A stretch of 64,000 bases of DNA from Paragordius varius (lineage: Eukaryota; Nematomorpha). Of the stretch, positions 13,205 through 26,125 are shown in pieces. The translations under genes and the position numbers were made by a program. The stretch is taken from assembly GCA_964247055.1 (NCBI GenBank), contig OZ176052.1, forward strand, positions 8,246,001 through 8,310,000, in the 5' to 3' direction. The stretch's first letter is position 1. Each line of letters begins with the position of its first letter. Below the pieces are notes generated by a model. It did no database searches, was not told the origin of the DNA, and saw only the letters and a program-made list of their open reading frames with translations.

Positions 13205-13498
13205 TCATTTTATTATACTAAACCTCTGTAAAAAAATTTAAATATAGATTACCAAGTGTTTTAACCTTTGTGCATCTAATATTTTGTGAATATATGATAA
13301 AAATTCCTTACTCTTTGTGATAACTAATAGATATGCTAACAAGCTGTTTGCATTTTCAATTTTAAGTTTTTGAGTGGCGTTGACCCCCAACATTTGCAGA
13401 TATTTGATAAATTTTAAAATGTAAAGATTATTAAAGCTTTTTAAATAATACCGTTTCATTTGCAAATTTGGCGATTTAATAAATAGGATATTTGGCAA
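13205..13498 (-). CDS. Unidentified small gene, 3' part
   Basis: An 82-codon open stretch on the minus strand ends ...KILDAQRLKHL. A 27-nt GT/AG intron at 13226-13252 then joins it to a last exon RFSIIK-stop (13205-13225). The protein contains KIENANSLLAYLLVITKS and a helical, Leu/Ile/Lys-rich C-terminus. The intron has the same size and style as those proven by alignment in MSH5 and UQCRH, which is the main reason to believe the gene. The 5' exons were not found and the ATG at 13498 may be internal. No family was recognised. Confidence 0.3.
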
Positions 13499-14740
13499 AT
13501 AATTAAGGTGTAGATTTTATGCATAAATTTTTGACCAAAATATTTGAAACCCGTGTAATTCATATTTTTATGGTGGCAGTAATTATATATTTATCAATTT
13601 ATGTAAAATATACCCCAAAAAATACCAAAGTATTTGTTAATAAGTTTTAACAAATTAGATGGAAACTAACCTATATTTCACAATTATAAGATGAACCCAA
13701 TTAAAAATTATGTTAAAAAAATCATTTTATAAAATTGTTGGTTATCATTTCGGAAATAATAATTTAGTATGCCTCAACTTAACAATGTTAAACTCGGATG
13801 GCCTATTTATTTTTTGGCTAAAAAGTCTCCAGTAATGCAACCGGTATATGACAATACAATTATTTTATAATCATTACCCTTTGGTTAAAGAAAAAATTGG
13901 TTGTTTAATTAGTTTCATACCTGCTTAAATTACATTGAATATCTTAATTTATCGGTAGGATGCCAAAGATATGAGACTGGTGTTCTTAATTGTATGTCCG
14001 TTGATAATAATAATATTGGAAAAATATATTTTGCTTCAGTTTTATCTTTCATTATTAAAATTTAACATTCTAATAATTTAAATATGTTTTAAAAACATAT
14101 GTAAAATTATTAAGTTTTTTATTTGTTTAAATAAAAATTTCGCTTAAATTTGTTTTGATTTGATTTGTTATATATCCTGTATCTGGTTCATTTGGATTCA
14201 TCTCCTTCAAAAAATTGTATAACCATTCCAATCTATATTTAATTAAAATGAAAAACTTGCTGTATATATTTTGCATGACGATAGAACTTGATTTTGGAGT
14301 TAATACAAGATCATTTTCTTCATACTTTGAAATCTATTATAATATAACATTTAACACCTCAAATTCACCCTTGAACATTTCAAATTCATCCTAACATGAA
14401 TATTGTGTTTTTGATATCAAAACATATCAATGAGTAAAACCCAAAACTTATAACTTATTTTTATGATGAATTTGAAATGTTTATCTAAACACTATGTCAA
14501 ATTTAATGTATAAATTTTTTGCATGTTATATTTGGATAGGAGGGCTACCGGAACCCAAAAATGGGGGTCAAGTTGAATTTCAGGCAACTCCTTCAAAGTG
14601 TGATTTTAAACAGCAGCGATTTGATCATTAAAAAAATTATAAGTATAGCTAAATAGTTGCAATCATTTATATATTTTAAAAGTATTGGAATTATTATTAT
14701 ATGGATAAAGATTGGCTTTAATTTAAATATGTTAATATTT
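13499..14740. other. Intergenic stretch with a small stem-loop MITE
   Basis: About 14343-14490 carries CAAATTCACCCTTGAACATT at the left and the inverted motif (GATGAATTTGAAATG) at the right, as in the TA-targeting family at 57.8 kb. A 33-codon plus-strand frame at about 13770 (MPQLNNVKLGWPIYFLAKK...) looks protein-like but could not be extended or identified. Confidence 0.4.
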
Positions 14741-17700
14741 TTATCTGGCCATTTTGCAAAATACCTTTGTTGATAAAAAAATAAATTTTGGTTTAACCTG
14801 AGAGGCTCTTGATATTATATCAGGTGGAAAATTTAATGTTTGTGCTAAAATGGTTAAGTGATTATCATCGACAAATCCATCTTTAATTTTATATAAATAT
14901 ATCATGTCGGTTTGCTTGCTATCCACCAATACTTCCATGGTCTAATTATATGTATATAAATAAATAAATTAATTAATAATATTAATTATTAATTTAAGAG
15001 TTTCGAACGTATCAAACATAACTTCATTCGTTAAAATTTTAAACTAACTATTTTAATTCTGGAACAAAAGCTTCTTTTTGTATAATCATATCCTTTGGCC
15101 GCAGAAAATAGCTTTTAGCCTAATTCAAAAACCATCTATGATTTTTAAAAAAATTTATAAAAAGTTAATTGTTTACTGGATATACCCTGTCCTGTATTGC
15201 TGTGACTTAGTTAAAACGATATTTTAAGTCGGGTTGATAAAATATTTTTTTCTTAACTGTGGAAAATAAAACATGTGCAAACAAAACAATAATAGACATG
15301 ACATATTTCAGTAATCAAAACATCTTTAACCATCCCTCTACGTAGTGTTTGATCCGCCCAAAGCACGAATAATTGAATTAATTTACTATTAATTGATCAA
15401 AAGTTGGCATTAAATAGTCATTTACCACAAAATCCATGGTGTGTTTGTTAAAAATAATAAACTAAAAATTAAGCTTGACTGAAATTTGTGCATAGGATAA
15501 TACACGAATGCTTAAATAAACGTTTTTTTGGCACATTGCCCAGTTACAAACGCTTAATGCAGGGTTCTAAAGTTTTTGGAAAATGTTTTTGCTCTTATGG
15601 TCATCTTAAATGATAGTCACAGATAATTTTCAATTCAATGGAGTTTGAAAGAATTTCAGCGTTTTTAAACATAAACGTAACCTCCACGCCCTACCACCCC
15701 GGATTAACAGTTTAGAAGAGATATTATTATACCTTGAAAAATCATTATTTTATGACCAACTATTTTACAGCCGACCCGAAACGATAATTAAATCATTATC
15801 GTCCTGTTGCAAAACTAACACAATTTATCAATGGAGACTTTTTTTAAAACTAACTATCAAAGTTGATTGTTTGAATTGAATTTAATCCATTTTCTATTTC
15901 TAATGAGAACCAAACCCATTGAATTTATCGATACTCGCGACACTCCAAGGGAGTTTGAAAAGGGGCAAAAGATATATATCAATAATCAATTGTGTGCTGG
16001 TTGGAGGGGTGGTGGGATTTTCGACAGAATAGTGGTTATCGTAAACATCTACGGCGATGACAAAATAATTCGAAAACAAGATCATAGAGAAAACACCATT
16101 TAATTTATATCTTTCACAATAAACCAGCTATAACAAATTATAAGAATTGACAAATATTTTAAAATTATTTCAAATATATAATTTTTGTATTTTATGGTAA
16201 TTAATAACATCATATTTATGTTACTATTTATTATTTAGCTATTTTTCACATATTTTTAACAAATATTCAAAAAAACTGATATTTTTTAAAAAAATATCCT
16301 TCATTTTTTACCAAAATATCACCTAAATTTGACACTTATTTTGTATAATGAAATTAAAAAAATTTGAACCAGTAAATTAAAGCATTGTGTATACTTGAAA
16401 ATGAATCCAATCTTCCATTGGTGTTTTCAAATAGGCTTTAATATCAAGAAAATGAGTCACAATAAATAAAAATGGTTTTGAGCGCTCTTCACAATAAAAG
16501 TTTAGAAGGCCAGCTAAAAGACTCATGCCATCCTCCTAAATAAATATCGATATATTAGAATAATGTAATTTTTTATCATGCTAGAAATAATGTTAGCTAC
16601 ATAGTCTGGAGTATAGAGTTTAATACTTCATTAACTAAAGGCACATTAAAAATATTAATGATTTACACTGGTCTATATAGTGAAATTCCTATGATTAAAT
16701 AAAGTTGCATTTCTTCCTTACAAACATTTATTTACTTTAGAGCCATTATAAATCCAATTATATGAATTAATAATATATTGTTTTATAAAATATGCGGCAT
16801 ATTCGTTGAATAACTGTTTCTATGGTTGCATTTTTGACTTATAACCAATCAAATTGGTTTCTGCAACCATAAATAAACAATATTTCATTTTGTATTTTAT
16901 TTACCATTATTATTTTTTGCGGACACGTAATAAAAATAGTTTCAAAATGTTAAGCGATATAATTACGGTTAATACATTTTAAATCATGCAACTGAAATTC
17001 CCCTTTAGCCAATTAAATTGAATGGTCAATAATAGCTCTCACTACTGAATTCTGAATTATTTCTACTAATAAAAATTTCAAAATTTGTGGAATCCTACCG
17101 GTAGAGTTCCCTTCCCAATTTCATCCATTAAAACAAGAGATTTTGATGTAGCGAAGTTTAAAGCATGTACAATCTAATTATATATGTAACATCACATAAA
17201 ATGTCGTAGATAATAATTAAAAAAATAAACTTATAAAATAATGTATACTCTTGATATTTCAACCATAAATCGACTGTAATTGAGTGAAACTGAATCATAA
17301 GTGTATATTCGTGTGAAAAACTGATCCATTATACCGATTTCTGCAAATTTTGCTGGGATAAATGATCCAATGTGTGCCAAAAAAACTATAAGTCCAATCT
17401 AACAGTTTTGCGATTAATGTCATTATAATAAATAATTAATTAACAAGTGTAAGGAATGTAACTTGTTTTATGTATATGCTTTTTCCACTTCCGTGTGCGC
17501 CTGTAATCAATTTTATTTTATGATCCCTACTAACACAAATAGTTGTTGACTTTTCTTGTATTTCTAACGAATTGGATGAATTCGTGGAATTTAGCCCAAG
17601 GTTTTGTGGATCCCGGGCATAAGTGTCATTTGAAACGATTTGTTTGACACATAATTCTTGGAGAATGTGTCTATAATCAATTTTGAAACAAATTAAATTT

Positions 17701-20700
17701 TTTAACTTTTTATAATCAATAAATTACATTTCCCATAGTATAAAAATATCTAAACATTAATAATTTTGTTATTCAAATAGGACAGCGTCTGTTGAAAAAT
17801 TAAATAATTTTATTTATTTTATCTTTATATCATGATTATCTATAAATAATAAAATTTATTCTTCCAACGCTATCTCTTAATTCTAAAATTATTTAGGCTT
17901 GTTCTTTTTAGGTTTATCTTTCCAATCCAAATGTTTTTTTAATATTTTTTTATTTTCAATCATTTATGATAAAGATCATAAATTAATTATGCTCAATTTT
18001 TAAGGCTAATATTAAAAGTTAGTTAGATAAAAGTTAATAACCTTGGCTTTTTCTTTATTTGACATATTTACCATTTACACCTCTTATTCCTCTTTAAACA
18101 CTTCAAAATCACTCAACATTTAAATTCAACCTTGACCGTTTCAAATTCACCCTAAAAATAAATTATGTTTGTGGTAGTCAAAAAATAATATTTTTTATAT
18201 TTTTAAAAAACAAACTTGATTAAATTTAAAAGGTAAAGTTTGCATGACGAAATATTTCATATCAATAATGGGTTAGTAGCACAAAAACACATATATATTT
18301 TGATGTAGTCTTTTAGAGAATGTAAAAAAATAATTTTGTCCACCGGTGACCGAAATCGGATTTTTATGGGGTGATAAATTGTTCGGGGTATATTTGTTAC
18401 AAGAGTGATTTTGGTGTTCAAGGGTTAATTTAAGATGTAAAATGATATAAATATATATATAAATTGCTTAACCTATCAGAAATTTAAAAAACTAAAGATT
18501 AGATTATTTGGGAAGATGAATAAAGAAAAAGGATTGATTCAAAAAATAAACCGACTCATTGATTAAATTTCATATAAAAGGGTTGACGTATCGTTACCTT
18601 TATTACCCGAATCATTTATATAATATATTACAATATTATATGGATAAATGATGTAAATTTATAATTTTTAGCGATAACATTAAATTGTTTTATGCAAGGC
18701 CAAAAAATTAATCAGTAACGGATCAAATTTAATTAAAGTTCTTAAAATATCAAACATAAAAAATATACCGGCCTTCTTTGATATTTAAAACATTGTCCGT
18801 AGTCATTATAGGTTTCACCAAGTTGTATTCCATGGCACAAGCAGACAAAGTTACTAAGCTGTTTTGCCATATCAATTAAAAATTTAGTTAAATCAAGAGA
18901 ATTGGTTAAAAATAATAAAATATATTAAACACAGTTTAATTGATAAAAGGTAAAAACAAATTAAAAAAGGTTGAGGGACCAACTTAAAACGTTCAAGGAC
19001 CAACAGTCTTCAAGGACACTCCTGAAGTGCAAATGTTATATCAATAATGAGGGTTCTATTGCCGATATGTACTTTGAAACAGCGAAAAAACCAACCATAA
19101 ATTTATTAAATTTGGATAACTAATGCACTTTTCTAATTTCACTACACATTAGATTATGTTTCATTTTTTATAATTATGTGTAAAAAATAACTAAATATAA
19201 TCAATTTTTTTTATAAAAAAGGTATAAATTGTTGACAAGATGGAGGAAATCTGGTTCCAAATCAATATTTTGTCTCTGCCACCCGTTCCAATTATTTTTT
19301 TTAGAAAAAAACTGTTTTCAATCAAATGGTTCATATTCCATATGTTATTTTCCCAAGCTAATTCTGGCTCTGATTCCATTTTTTTTAATCAAATGGTTCT
19401 AATTTTGGTTCCATTTTAAATTTAGCTATACCCTAAATTTTTGCTACAATATGGATAAAATGTTATCAAAATAATATAAGTTAAAGAAAAATTGTTAAAT
19501 ACTTTTAAAAATAGAAAAATATAATTAATATTTCGTTTTATTAACTCTGGATTGTTTTTAGAATTTTATTCGGTTCCAAAACAATCAAAGAAAAGATAAA
19601 AACGAATATCAACCTTATAAATAGAAAGTCCTGAAACTAAATAATAGCACTTTTGGTCATAAAGAAGGGATTTCCTAATTATCCTTTCCACATTATATTG
19701 TTTGGTGCGCCAAAGTAAAAAAAATTACCAATCTATTTCGGCCACTGATATCTCTATATTACCAAGCAAATCCGATTTACTAAGAATATGGGATTCCAAT
19801 TTCTGTATAACCATTATTTCCAAATCTATCAAAAATTAATTAAATAAAAAACCATTTATATCACTATAAATATCCCCCATTTCGTTATCGAGCTCTAAAT
19901 ATTTAAATTTCTGAATATACGTGTCATTCTTGAATTTTTGTAATAGGCAACATCCTGATTGATAAACTACACATAATGGGAACATGATTGTAAAATAAAA
20001 TCAAAAATTATTTAAATAATATATAAAGTGATAATTTAGTCTTTTACGAAGAGGATGGGAATTTATATGTCATTCATTATTAAGGATATTATATATTTGT
20101 TTGTTAGAAATGATAATTATAACGGCTAGATAAAATATAATATGATATTTTTAAGAAGTGTATGAAATTTTTAAATTTCTTTACTAAAATTTATTGTAAG
20201 TACAGATTATTAATAATGAGCTTAGAATTCATTTAATCACAATATTTTTTTAAAATTCATAAAAAAGGGAAATATTTTATAAATTCAATCACCTTAAGCT
20301 CCCTAGATTCATCAGAACCCTCGCTTATAAAAGAGCTATAAGCAGTAGGAATAGTCAGCAAATATCCGAGCTTAATTTAATTAATAGAGAATAAACTGAA
20401 TTAATATATGTGACATTGCATTCCTTCACATTTTCTGACAATTTTTCAATTTCTTCCTCGGCAACTTTTGTCAGTAGGGTTGGTATTTTATCAATATCAA
20501 TGTATTCTGTTATTGTCAAACTAAAACAAACTTTGATCCAATTCATGACATATGCCAGAATTTATACACAATTTTTTGGTTTTTTTAGATTGGGTGAAAT
20601 TAATCTATTAGTAGTTACAATAATATATTTTATACGAATCCTTTTAACCAAGATTCAATTTCTTTTAACTCATCTATGTGAAATGCATTTCCGATTTGTG

Positions 20701-22004
20701 TAAAGAAATCAAAATCTTTGGAAAGACACAGTTCTCCTATCTGAATATAACATGTAATAGTCTATTGATGTAAACACCAAAAAACTTTATTTAATATGAC
20801 CCAATCGCTTAATGTAGATTTTGATATTTTCATCCGTCTAAGTATGTGCTTTATAGCATTATACCCAAATATACTTTCGTGATTTTTACTTCTTTCAAAA
20901 TGTTGGTAAGGTTTTGATACACATCAATATTTTTTATATCAGTTAAATATTCAATGACTAATAAACGATTATTAATGCATTCAATCTCGCCACTAGGTCG
21001 TAAAAACCATTCACTAAATTATACTATAATTAAATTACTTCAATAAATTTGATCCCATGTGTGTTTTACATTTATTAAATATATCTATTAGCTTAATAAT
21101 CTTTTTACTAAAAAGTGAGAGACCCTGTTTGTGATAATTGATTTTGTAAGAGCTTGGATGGCATTCTTCTGAAAATATTTGCAAATCTCTGAAAGTAATT
21201 AGTGATTGATTATACCTATAACTATTGTGATCCATGAAAAGTAATTTTTCACTAAAAAATAATTTTCAAATATTTATACATATGGAACATAACTAAATCA
21301 TCTACGCCATTCGACCCTTGGGTATTGCATGACAAGTAATTTTCTCTCTCAATAGTCATTAATAAAGCTCCTAAAGTGCTAACCTAATACTTAAATTTGA
21401 TATTAACCATAAGAGTATCGGACATGGGTATTTTAGTTCCAAGATAAATTTTCCATTCGTTTTCCGAAAGGTTGGGCATATTTGATAGCCATTTAAGTGT
21501 GGTAATCAATTTTAAATTTATATCATGAGCTTAATAATAATAACCTTAATTTTTACTAAAGTTAACGAAGGGCAAGAGTGTAAATGTAGAATCAATATTA
21601 TCGCAATCATTCATCCTAGACACTATTTTATTTTTTTAAATAACTTAGTTTTTTCAAAAAATCCAAAAAAGATTTGTTTTGCCTAGTTGTGGTAATTATC
21701 AAATTGGGTCTTATTTGATAGAGCACTCTATTAATAATAATATTTACGCATCATTGTTTTCTGAAATGTTTGACTTTCTTCTATATCTGACATAACTCCA
21801 ATTTTTTTATGAATCACGTTATAGTAACAAGCTCCAATTTTTCCTCTTTGATAAATAATGCATAAAATAATCTAATTATTAATTATTCCACTATACCTGT
21901 GTGGAATCATTAATCAAACTTTCCGAAGCTAGTTTGGTTTGTTTTGATTGCAAAATTTCATTAACCTCATTAACATCATTTTCATAACTATTAAAAGAAT
22001 CCAT
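14741..22004 (-). CDS. MSH5: MutS homolog 5 (meiotic crossover factor), complete gene
   Basis: MSH5 pairs with MSH4 as a sliding clamp that stabilises meiotic recombination intermediates. Start codon at 22004. Placed exons: 21897-22004, 21748-21871, 21645-21725, 21557-21622, 21391-21529, 21216-21251, 21109-21188, 21039-21084, 20875-21013, 20786-20848, about 20550-20761, about 20400-20530, 19853-19966, 19729-19825, 18769-18858, 17463-17670, 17249-17398, 17099-17173, 16395-16535 and 14798-14941 (or on to the stop at 14741). Motifs: QIFSEECHPSSYK, GLSLFNIFNKC (after removing a 24-nt intron), Walker A GAHGSGKSIYIKQ, GSFIPAKFAEIG, Walker B SLVLMDEIGKGT and EDGMSLLAGL. The Walker-A Gly-Lys-Ser and Walker-B Asp-Glu are intact. 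Ten introns are only 22-27 nt; others reach about 1.5 kb. The N-terminal exons join with exact phase; the joint between the 20.4 kb and 19.97 kb exons is unresolved. The C-terminus is shorter than in vertebrate MSH5. A stretch of roughly 35 residues after PFVNF also seems missing. Confidence 0.95.
15867..16103 (+). CDS. Hypothetical small ORF inside an MSH5 intron, opposite strand
   Basis: An open frame of 78 codons, or 66 from an internal ATG at 15903. The internal start gives a basic, GC-richer, protein-like text with FEKGQKIYINN, CAGWRGGGIFDRIV and an acidic/basic tail. Base composition is richer in G+C than the surrounding intron, which argues for coding or a retrocopy. No family was recognised, and no promoter or splice context was evident. 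It is antisense to the intron between MSH5 exons 16395-16535 and 14798-14941. Confidence 0.25.
   Translation: MFELNLIHFLFLMRTKPIEFIDTRDTPREFEKGQKIYINNQLCAGWRGGGIFDRIVVIVNIYGDDKIIRKQDHRENTI
18068..18447. mobile_element. Stem-loop MITE with subterminal repeats, in an MSH5 intron
   Basis: The left end ACCATTTACACCTCTTATTC is followed by several copies of a unit like CTTTAAACACTTCAAAATCA and CGTTTCAAATTCACCCT. The right end shows the inverse (GTTCAAGGGTTAATTTAAG then ATGTAAAATGATAT). The interior is non-coding. Same family as 25376 and 57788. Confidence 0.65.
18910..19040. mobile_element. Right-end fragment of the same stem-loop MITE family
   Basis: GATAAAAGGTAAAAACAAAT, then GAGGGACCAACTTAAAACG and CTCCTGAAGTGCAAATG. 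This parallels the right half of the 25376-25906 element (GGACCAACT units, CTTGAAGTGCAAATGGTA). No matching left end is visible, so it is truncated. Confidence 0.55.
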
Positions 22005-23519
22005 TAATTTTTAAATCGTCTGCTCTGGTCACCTTTTAATAATATCGAAATATATTTTTTAAACTGATAATATTTTTATATAATAATCATATATCATTGT
22101 AAATTTTAAATTACTTTTTATTTTATCATTTTTTTCAATAAAAATATTAAAAAAGTTAACATTTATCTGAAGTTGCAATATAAAATTGACCGCATGATAA
22201 TTTAATAGATCGAAACCAAAATCAGTTAAAAAACCAAATTTGTAAATATATTGTCATGTTGGTGGGTTTTTAATAAACTTAAATAATTATTGAAATAAAT
22301 TGTTAGAATAGGCTAGAAACGCATTTGGACAAAATTTTTGATCATATATATCAAAAATTTGATCGATAGGGCTAATTGCGTAAGCAATAAACAAATTTTA
22401 ACGCTTGAAAACAAAAATGCAAGCATTTTGTTGTGTTTGTAAGAGTCGTGTTCAACATTCGTTTCGATTAATATGTAACATTGTTTGCACATAAATAAAA
22501 AATGCTATTCTAAAAATATATATAGATAATTAAATTTAGTTTTTTTGTTCTTCTTTGATTATGTTATTATTATACTACTAAAAGCGGTTCGTTAGATTGA
22601 ATTTCATTTTTATTTGGTTACAACATATATTAAAAATTGTGGTATTAATTGAATGGTGGGACCATGAATGCATTTTTAAGCAGTCAACGTTTAATTTTTG
22701 ACAAGTCCAAACACAAAACCCATCCTATGTAAATTAATAAAAAAATCTGTATTAAAAATTTTATTAGCTCATAAATAAAAGTTTCGTAATATACGGTTTG
22801 TTTAAAAATGTTTTCAACACATCTTTAATCCAACAGAAAACTTTGATACATATTAAGGTGCTTCTAGATATTTTTTTATATTATTTAACCAGGAAATCCT
22901 AAAAAAATTGATATTGACGTTTCGGAATTATCTTTCAAACTTTCAATTCGATATCATAGGCATTTTTGGTTGGTTCAAAACTAACACTAGAATTTAAAAA
23001 ATAGCATAACAGCTGCATCTAAAGTACGCCTAATTAACTTCATTTAAATCATAAACATTTAATGCCAAATTAGCATGTAATCAATTATGGTTTATAAAGG
23101 CCGGAAACTAGCCCATTTTATATCAAAAGCAGCAGGTGCACACATTTATACATTAATGAAAATATTGAATTTAAGACAATTGCCCAGAAAATGTATAGCT
23201 CATTCAAACTAAGTGGAAGATTTTTATTTATTTTTAATGCACGATAATCGAATCGCTTTAAAAATCTCTCATTAAGCCCCCATGGTAATGGGCCATAAAT
23301 CGCGTCTATAATATTGTTAGAAAACTTGAAGCCCGATATAAATTCAATAATATAGATATTTCAATTATTTTGAAGGAGCCAAACATAGTCGACCCACTTT
23401 AGCTGCTCCTTCCCATCCCTCTAAAAATAAAATTTTTGCATGATCCATGCCAAAAATAATTTGAGGCAAGTGTTCGCCCAAGTTTCGAGACTACAATAAA
23501 TCGATATTTATTTTTATTA
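22005..23519. other. Intergenic stretch upstream of MSH5
   Basis: No gene recognised. A perfect hairpin occurs at about 22331-22362 (arm CAAAATTTTTGAT). A short frame at about 22417 (MQAFCCVCKSRVQHSF...) has a C-x2-C motif like the zinc fingers of LINEs but stops after 25 codons. From about 23380 the text (AACATAGTCGACCCAC, then CCAAGTTTCGAGACTA) belongs to the GC-richer repeat family seen at 53 and 62 kb. Confidence 0.45.
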
Positions 23520-24035
23520 TTACATTACATGTTTTCACTCGTGAGAGCGGTCATGTTATACAACCTGTCTCGCCATAGAACTCTATCTATGGCGTCTTCT
23601 GCATTAAGCTCGTATTCTGCTAGCTCTCGTTTGAATGTGTCTATCCATTTCGTTTTAGGCCGCCTACATTTTTGTTTCCCTTCAACTATATGACTCTCTA
23701 TTATTTTTGCAATATAATTAGAATCTCTCCTTTCAATGTGCCCAAACCAACGTAGCCTATTTTTTGACATTCTTTCCACTATTGGTTTAACATCTGTGAT
23801 CCCATGAATAAATATATTCTTTACATTGTCTTTTCTTGTTACCACACACATATAAACATTTTCATTTCCGTCACGTTGAAATGTCTTTCTTCGGATTTTT
23901 TGGCACCCCACGTCTGTGAATTATACATCATTGTGTGTTGAACAACTGTACTGTATATCTTACCTTTCACTCTAACGTCAACATTTCGATCACATAACAC
24001 GCTTGAAATTTTCTTATTTATAAACCCATGTTTTA
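23520..24035 (-). mobile_element. 5'-truncated non-LTR retrotransposon (RTE-like 3' end)
   Basis: A 128-codon open frame (23525-23911), extended upstream in another frame, reads in order VLCDRNVDVRVKGKIYSTVV, MMYNSQTWGAKK, MCVVTRKDNVKN, RMSKNRLRWFGHIERRD, CRRPKTKWIDTFKREL and VLWRDRLYN. This is the conserved tail downstream of the reverse transcriptase in RTE-type LINEs. At least one frameshift lies near 23910. The RT and endonuclease are missing, as expected from 5'-truncated target-primed insertion. It is a different subfamily from the LINE at 47.7-51.4 kb, whose tail reads LRLQWAGHVERRQD. Confidence 0.85.
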
Positions 24036-25375
24036 TAAATTAATGAATAAGGCTTAACCCTCTGTAAATGCCCATAAAAACAACATGACTTTTAAGCTAA
24101 CTTTAGTCCATATGAAAACCTTGTTTACATAAAGGATTTAGCCATTAGATAAAATCAAAAATTTATTCCAGTGATTTTTTAATTGGCTGCTGGGTAGTCA
24201 TCCTCCTATGTTAAATAGCCCATGATATAATAACAATGCGGTTTTGAAGCAGCTTTTTGGATAGGCTTTAGGACCATGTAATATCATGTTTTAGGTATAT
24301 TTAAATAAAAGCAATAATTTTAGTTACGCCCGGGAATAGTCATCACTTTGTAAATAGGGCCGTATATAAATTAGACATGAAGCTTTTCGGCATAACATAG
24401 GTGACCATATGGGATCAATCGTTTTTGATATTTCCCGAATAAAGGCAAAAAAATTTTGTCCCGTAGCCGCACCTGATGTATAACGCGCACTCATACAAAA
24501 AAATCGACTATTGAGCAATTTTTCGGGAAACGTTCTGAGCGCCTCTATATTTTATCAAAATTTTATGATATAACGCTAATTTTACGACTTCTCAATATGG
24601 ATTACCACAAAGCTATAAATAATTTTATAAAATGAAGGAAGATAAAATATATTTCAGTAATAACAATACGCGTTAAAAAACAATCAATAACGGTTTATTT
24701 TACATATAATTTTGGTGGTAACAACAGTAAAGCAGATTTTTAAAAATAAATTTTAAAAAGGGCGATTAGATACGACACGCGCGCAATAAAGCCAAATTAT
24801 ATATTCTATCTGACTATTTGAGATTTGGTCAAGATCGTCTGCTTTTAAATATAAGAAAAACACATCAAAGTCATCAAACATTTTTTTATACTTTTGGAAT
24901 ATATATGAATCTCCATTTGTAAAGCGTGCAATCTAAAGAGGCTTATTACGCTGATAAAGTTCGGTAACTTAGAAATGAATCTTTTTATAATTATTGAGTG
25001 TCCCGCAAAACCAGTTGTTTGGAGGAAATGTACCTATGCCACAAAAAAACCAAAGATATGCCCCTTTTTACACTAAATTTATTTTATTTAATAATCTTTT
25101 AACCATATATTTACGATGTATTTAACTATAATGGAATTAATATTATTTGGGTTATCGTCTGTTCATTATTATAATTGTTTTTTGTCGTTAACGTTTTATG
25201 TGATTACAACTAATTCTTAGCAACACCTCAATAACAAACCTCAGATCATGTAATAATCAAACAATAAAAAGTCTTCTAAAGCGCAGATTATGTTCGGTAT
25301 TTTTTCGCGATTTTTATCTACACGATTAATAACAATAATATACGTTAAAAAACTAATAACATGGTCATATCATAT
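24036..25375. other. Repeat-derived and AT-rich stretch, no gene seen
   Basis: About 24036-24600 has GC-richer motifs shared with 62 kb: GGCTGCTGGGTAG and AAGCAGCTTTTTGGATAGGC, the latter recurring near 62011. From about 24600 to 25375 nothing recognisable was seen. Confidence 0.5.
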
Positions 25376-25906
25376 ATATACCATTTGCACTTCAAGAGTG
25401 TCCTTGAACATGTTGTTGAACATTTCAAATTGTTGATTTAACCATAATTTTGTATTTATTTTTTTATTTTATTATTTATAAACCTAATATTATATATTTA
25501 TCCATTTAAAAATAAAAAATTTTCTTCAAATACCACTTTTTTGTTTTAAACTAATTTTTTTCCAATATAAATAATTATAAACTTTTAAATGTTTTTGTGA
25601 ATAATAACCCAAAAATCATATATATTTTAAATAACTGTTAATATTAATAAAGATAACGGTTTCTCAATGATTAAAGGTTGATATTGATTAGAAATTTATG
25701 TTAAATAATAGAAAATAGGTTAAAAACGATAAATAAGATAATAGATATAAGATTTGATTGATAAAAGTTAAAAACAAAACAAAAAGACAAAGGACGAACT
25801 TCAAATGTTCAGAGACCAACTAAGTGTTCAAGCACCGACCAACTTGAAGTGTTCAGGGACCAACTGGAAGTGTTCAAGAACACTCTTGAAGTGCAAATGG
25901 TAATAT
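25376..25906. mobile_element. Stem-loop MITE, full copy inserted in a TA tract
   Basis: The inverted ends are near perfect: TACCATTTGCACTTCAAGAG at the left and CTCTTGAAGTGCAAATGGTA at the right. Subterminal units of the type GTGTTCAAGGACCAACTTGA are repeated four to five times before the right end. Both sides are (TA)n, consistent with TA-target insertion. The interior (about 400 bp) is non-coding. Confidence 0.82.
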
Positions 25907-26125
25907 ATATATAATATATATATATATACTCACGGTGCTCTAACAATTGGACCAATTGTACGAAGGAGTATACCCCGTGGTATTGTCATATTCTTATATA
26001 CAATATTATGTTTTTCTGTATGTAGGGGATTTTAAAATAAATTTTAGAACCTTTTACTTTATCTATTATAACGTAACATAAAGCATATTTATTTGAAAAA
26101 ATTAAAACATTCATAAAACCAGACT

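Noticed and set aside
20410-20703. Plus-strand 97-codon ORF
   Set aside because: Shadow of MSH5 coding exons on the minus strand.
22417-22495. Short frame with C-x2-C motif suggesting a zinc-finger protein
   Set aside because: Stops after 25 codons and lacks the remaining ligands; could be a LINE scrap but not supportable.
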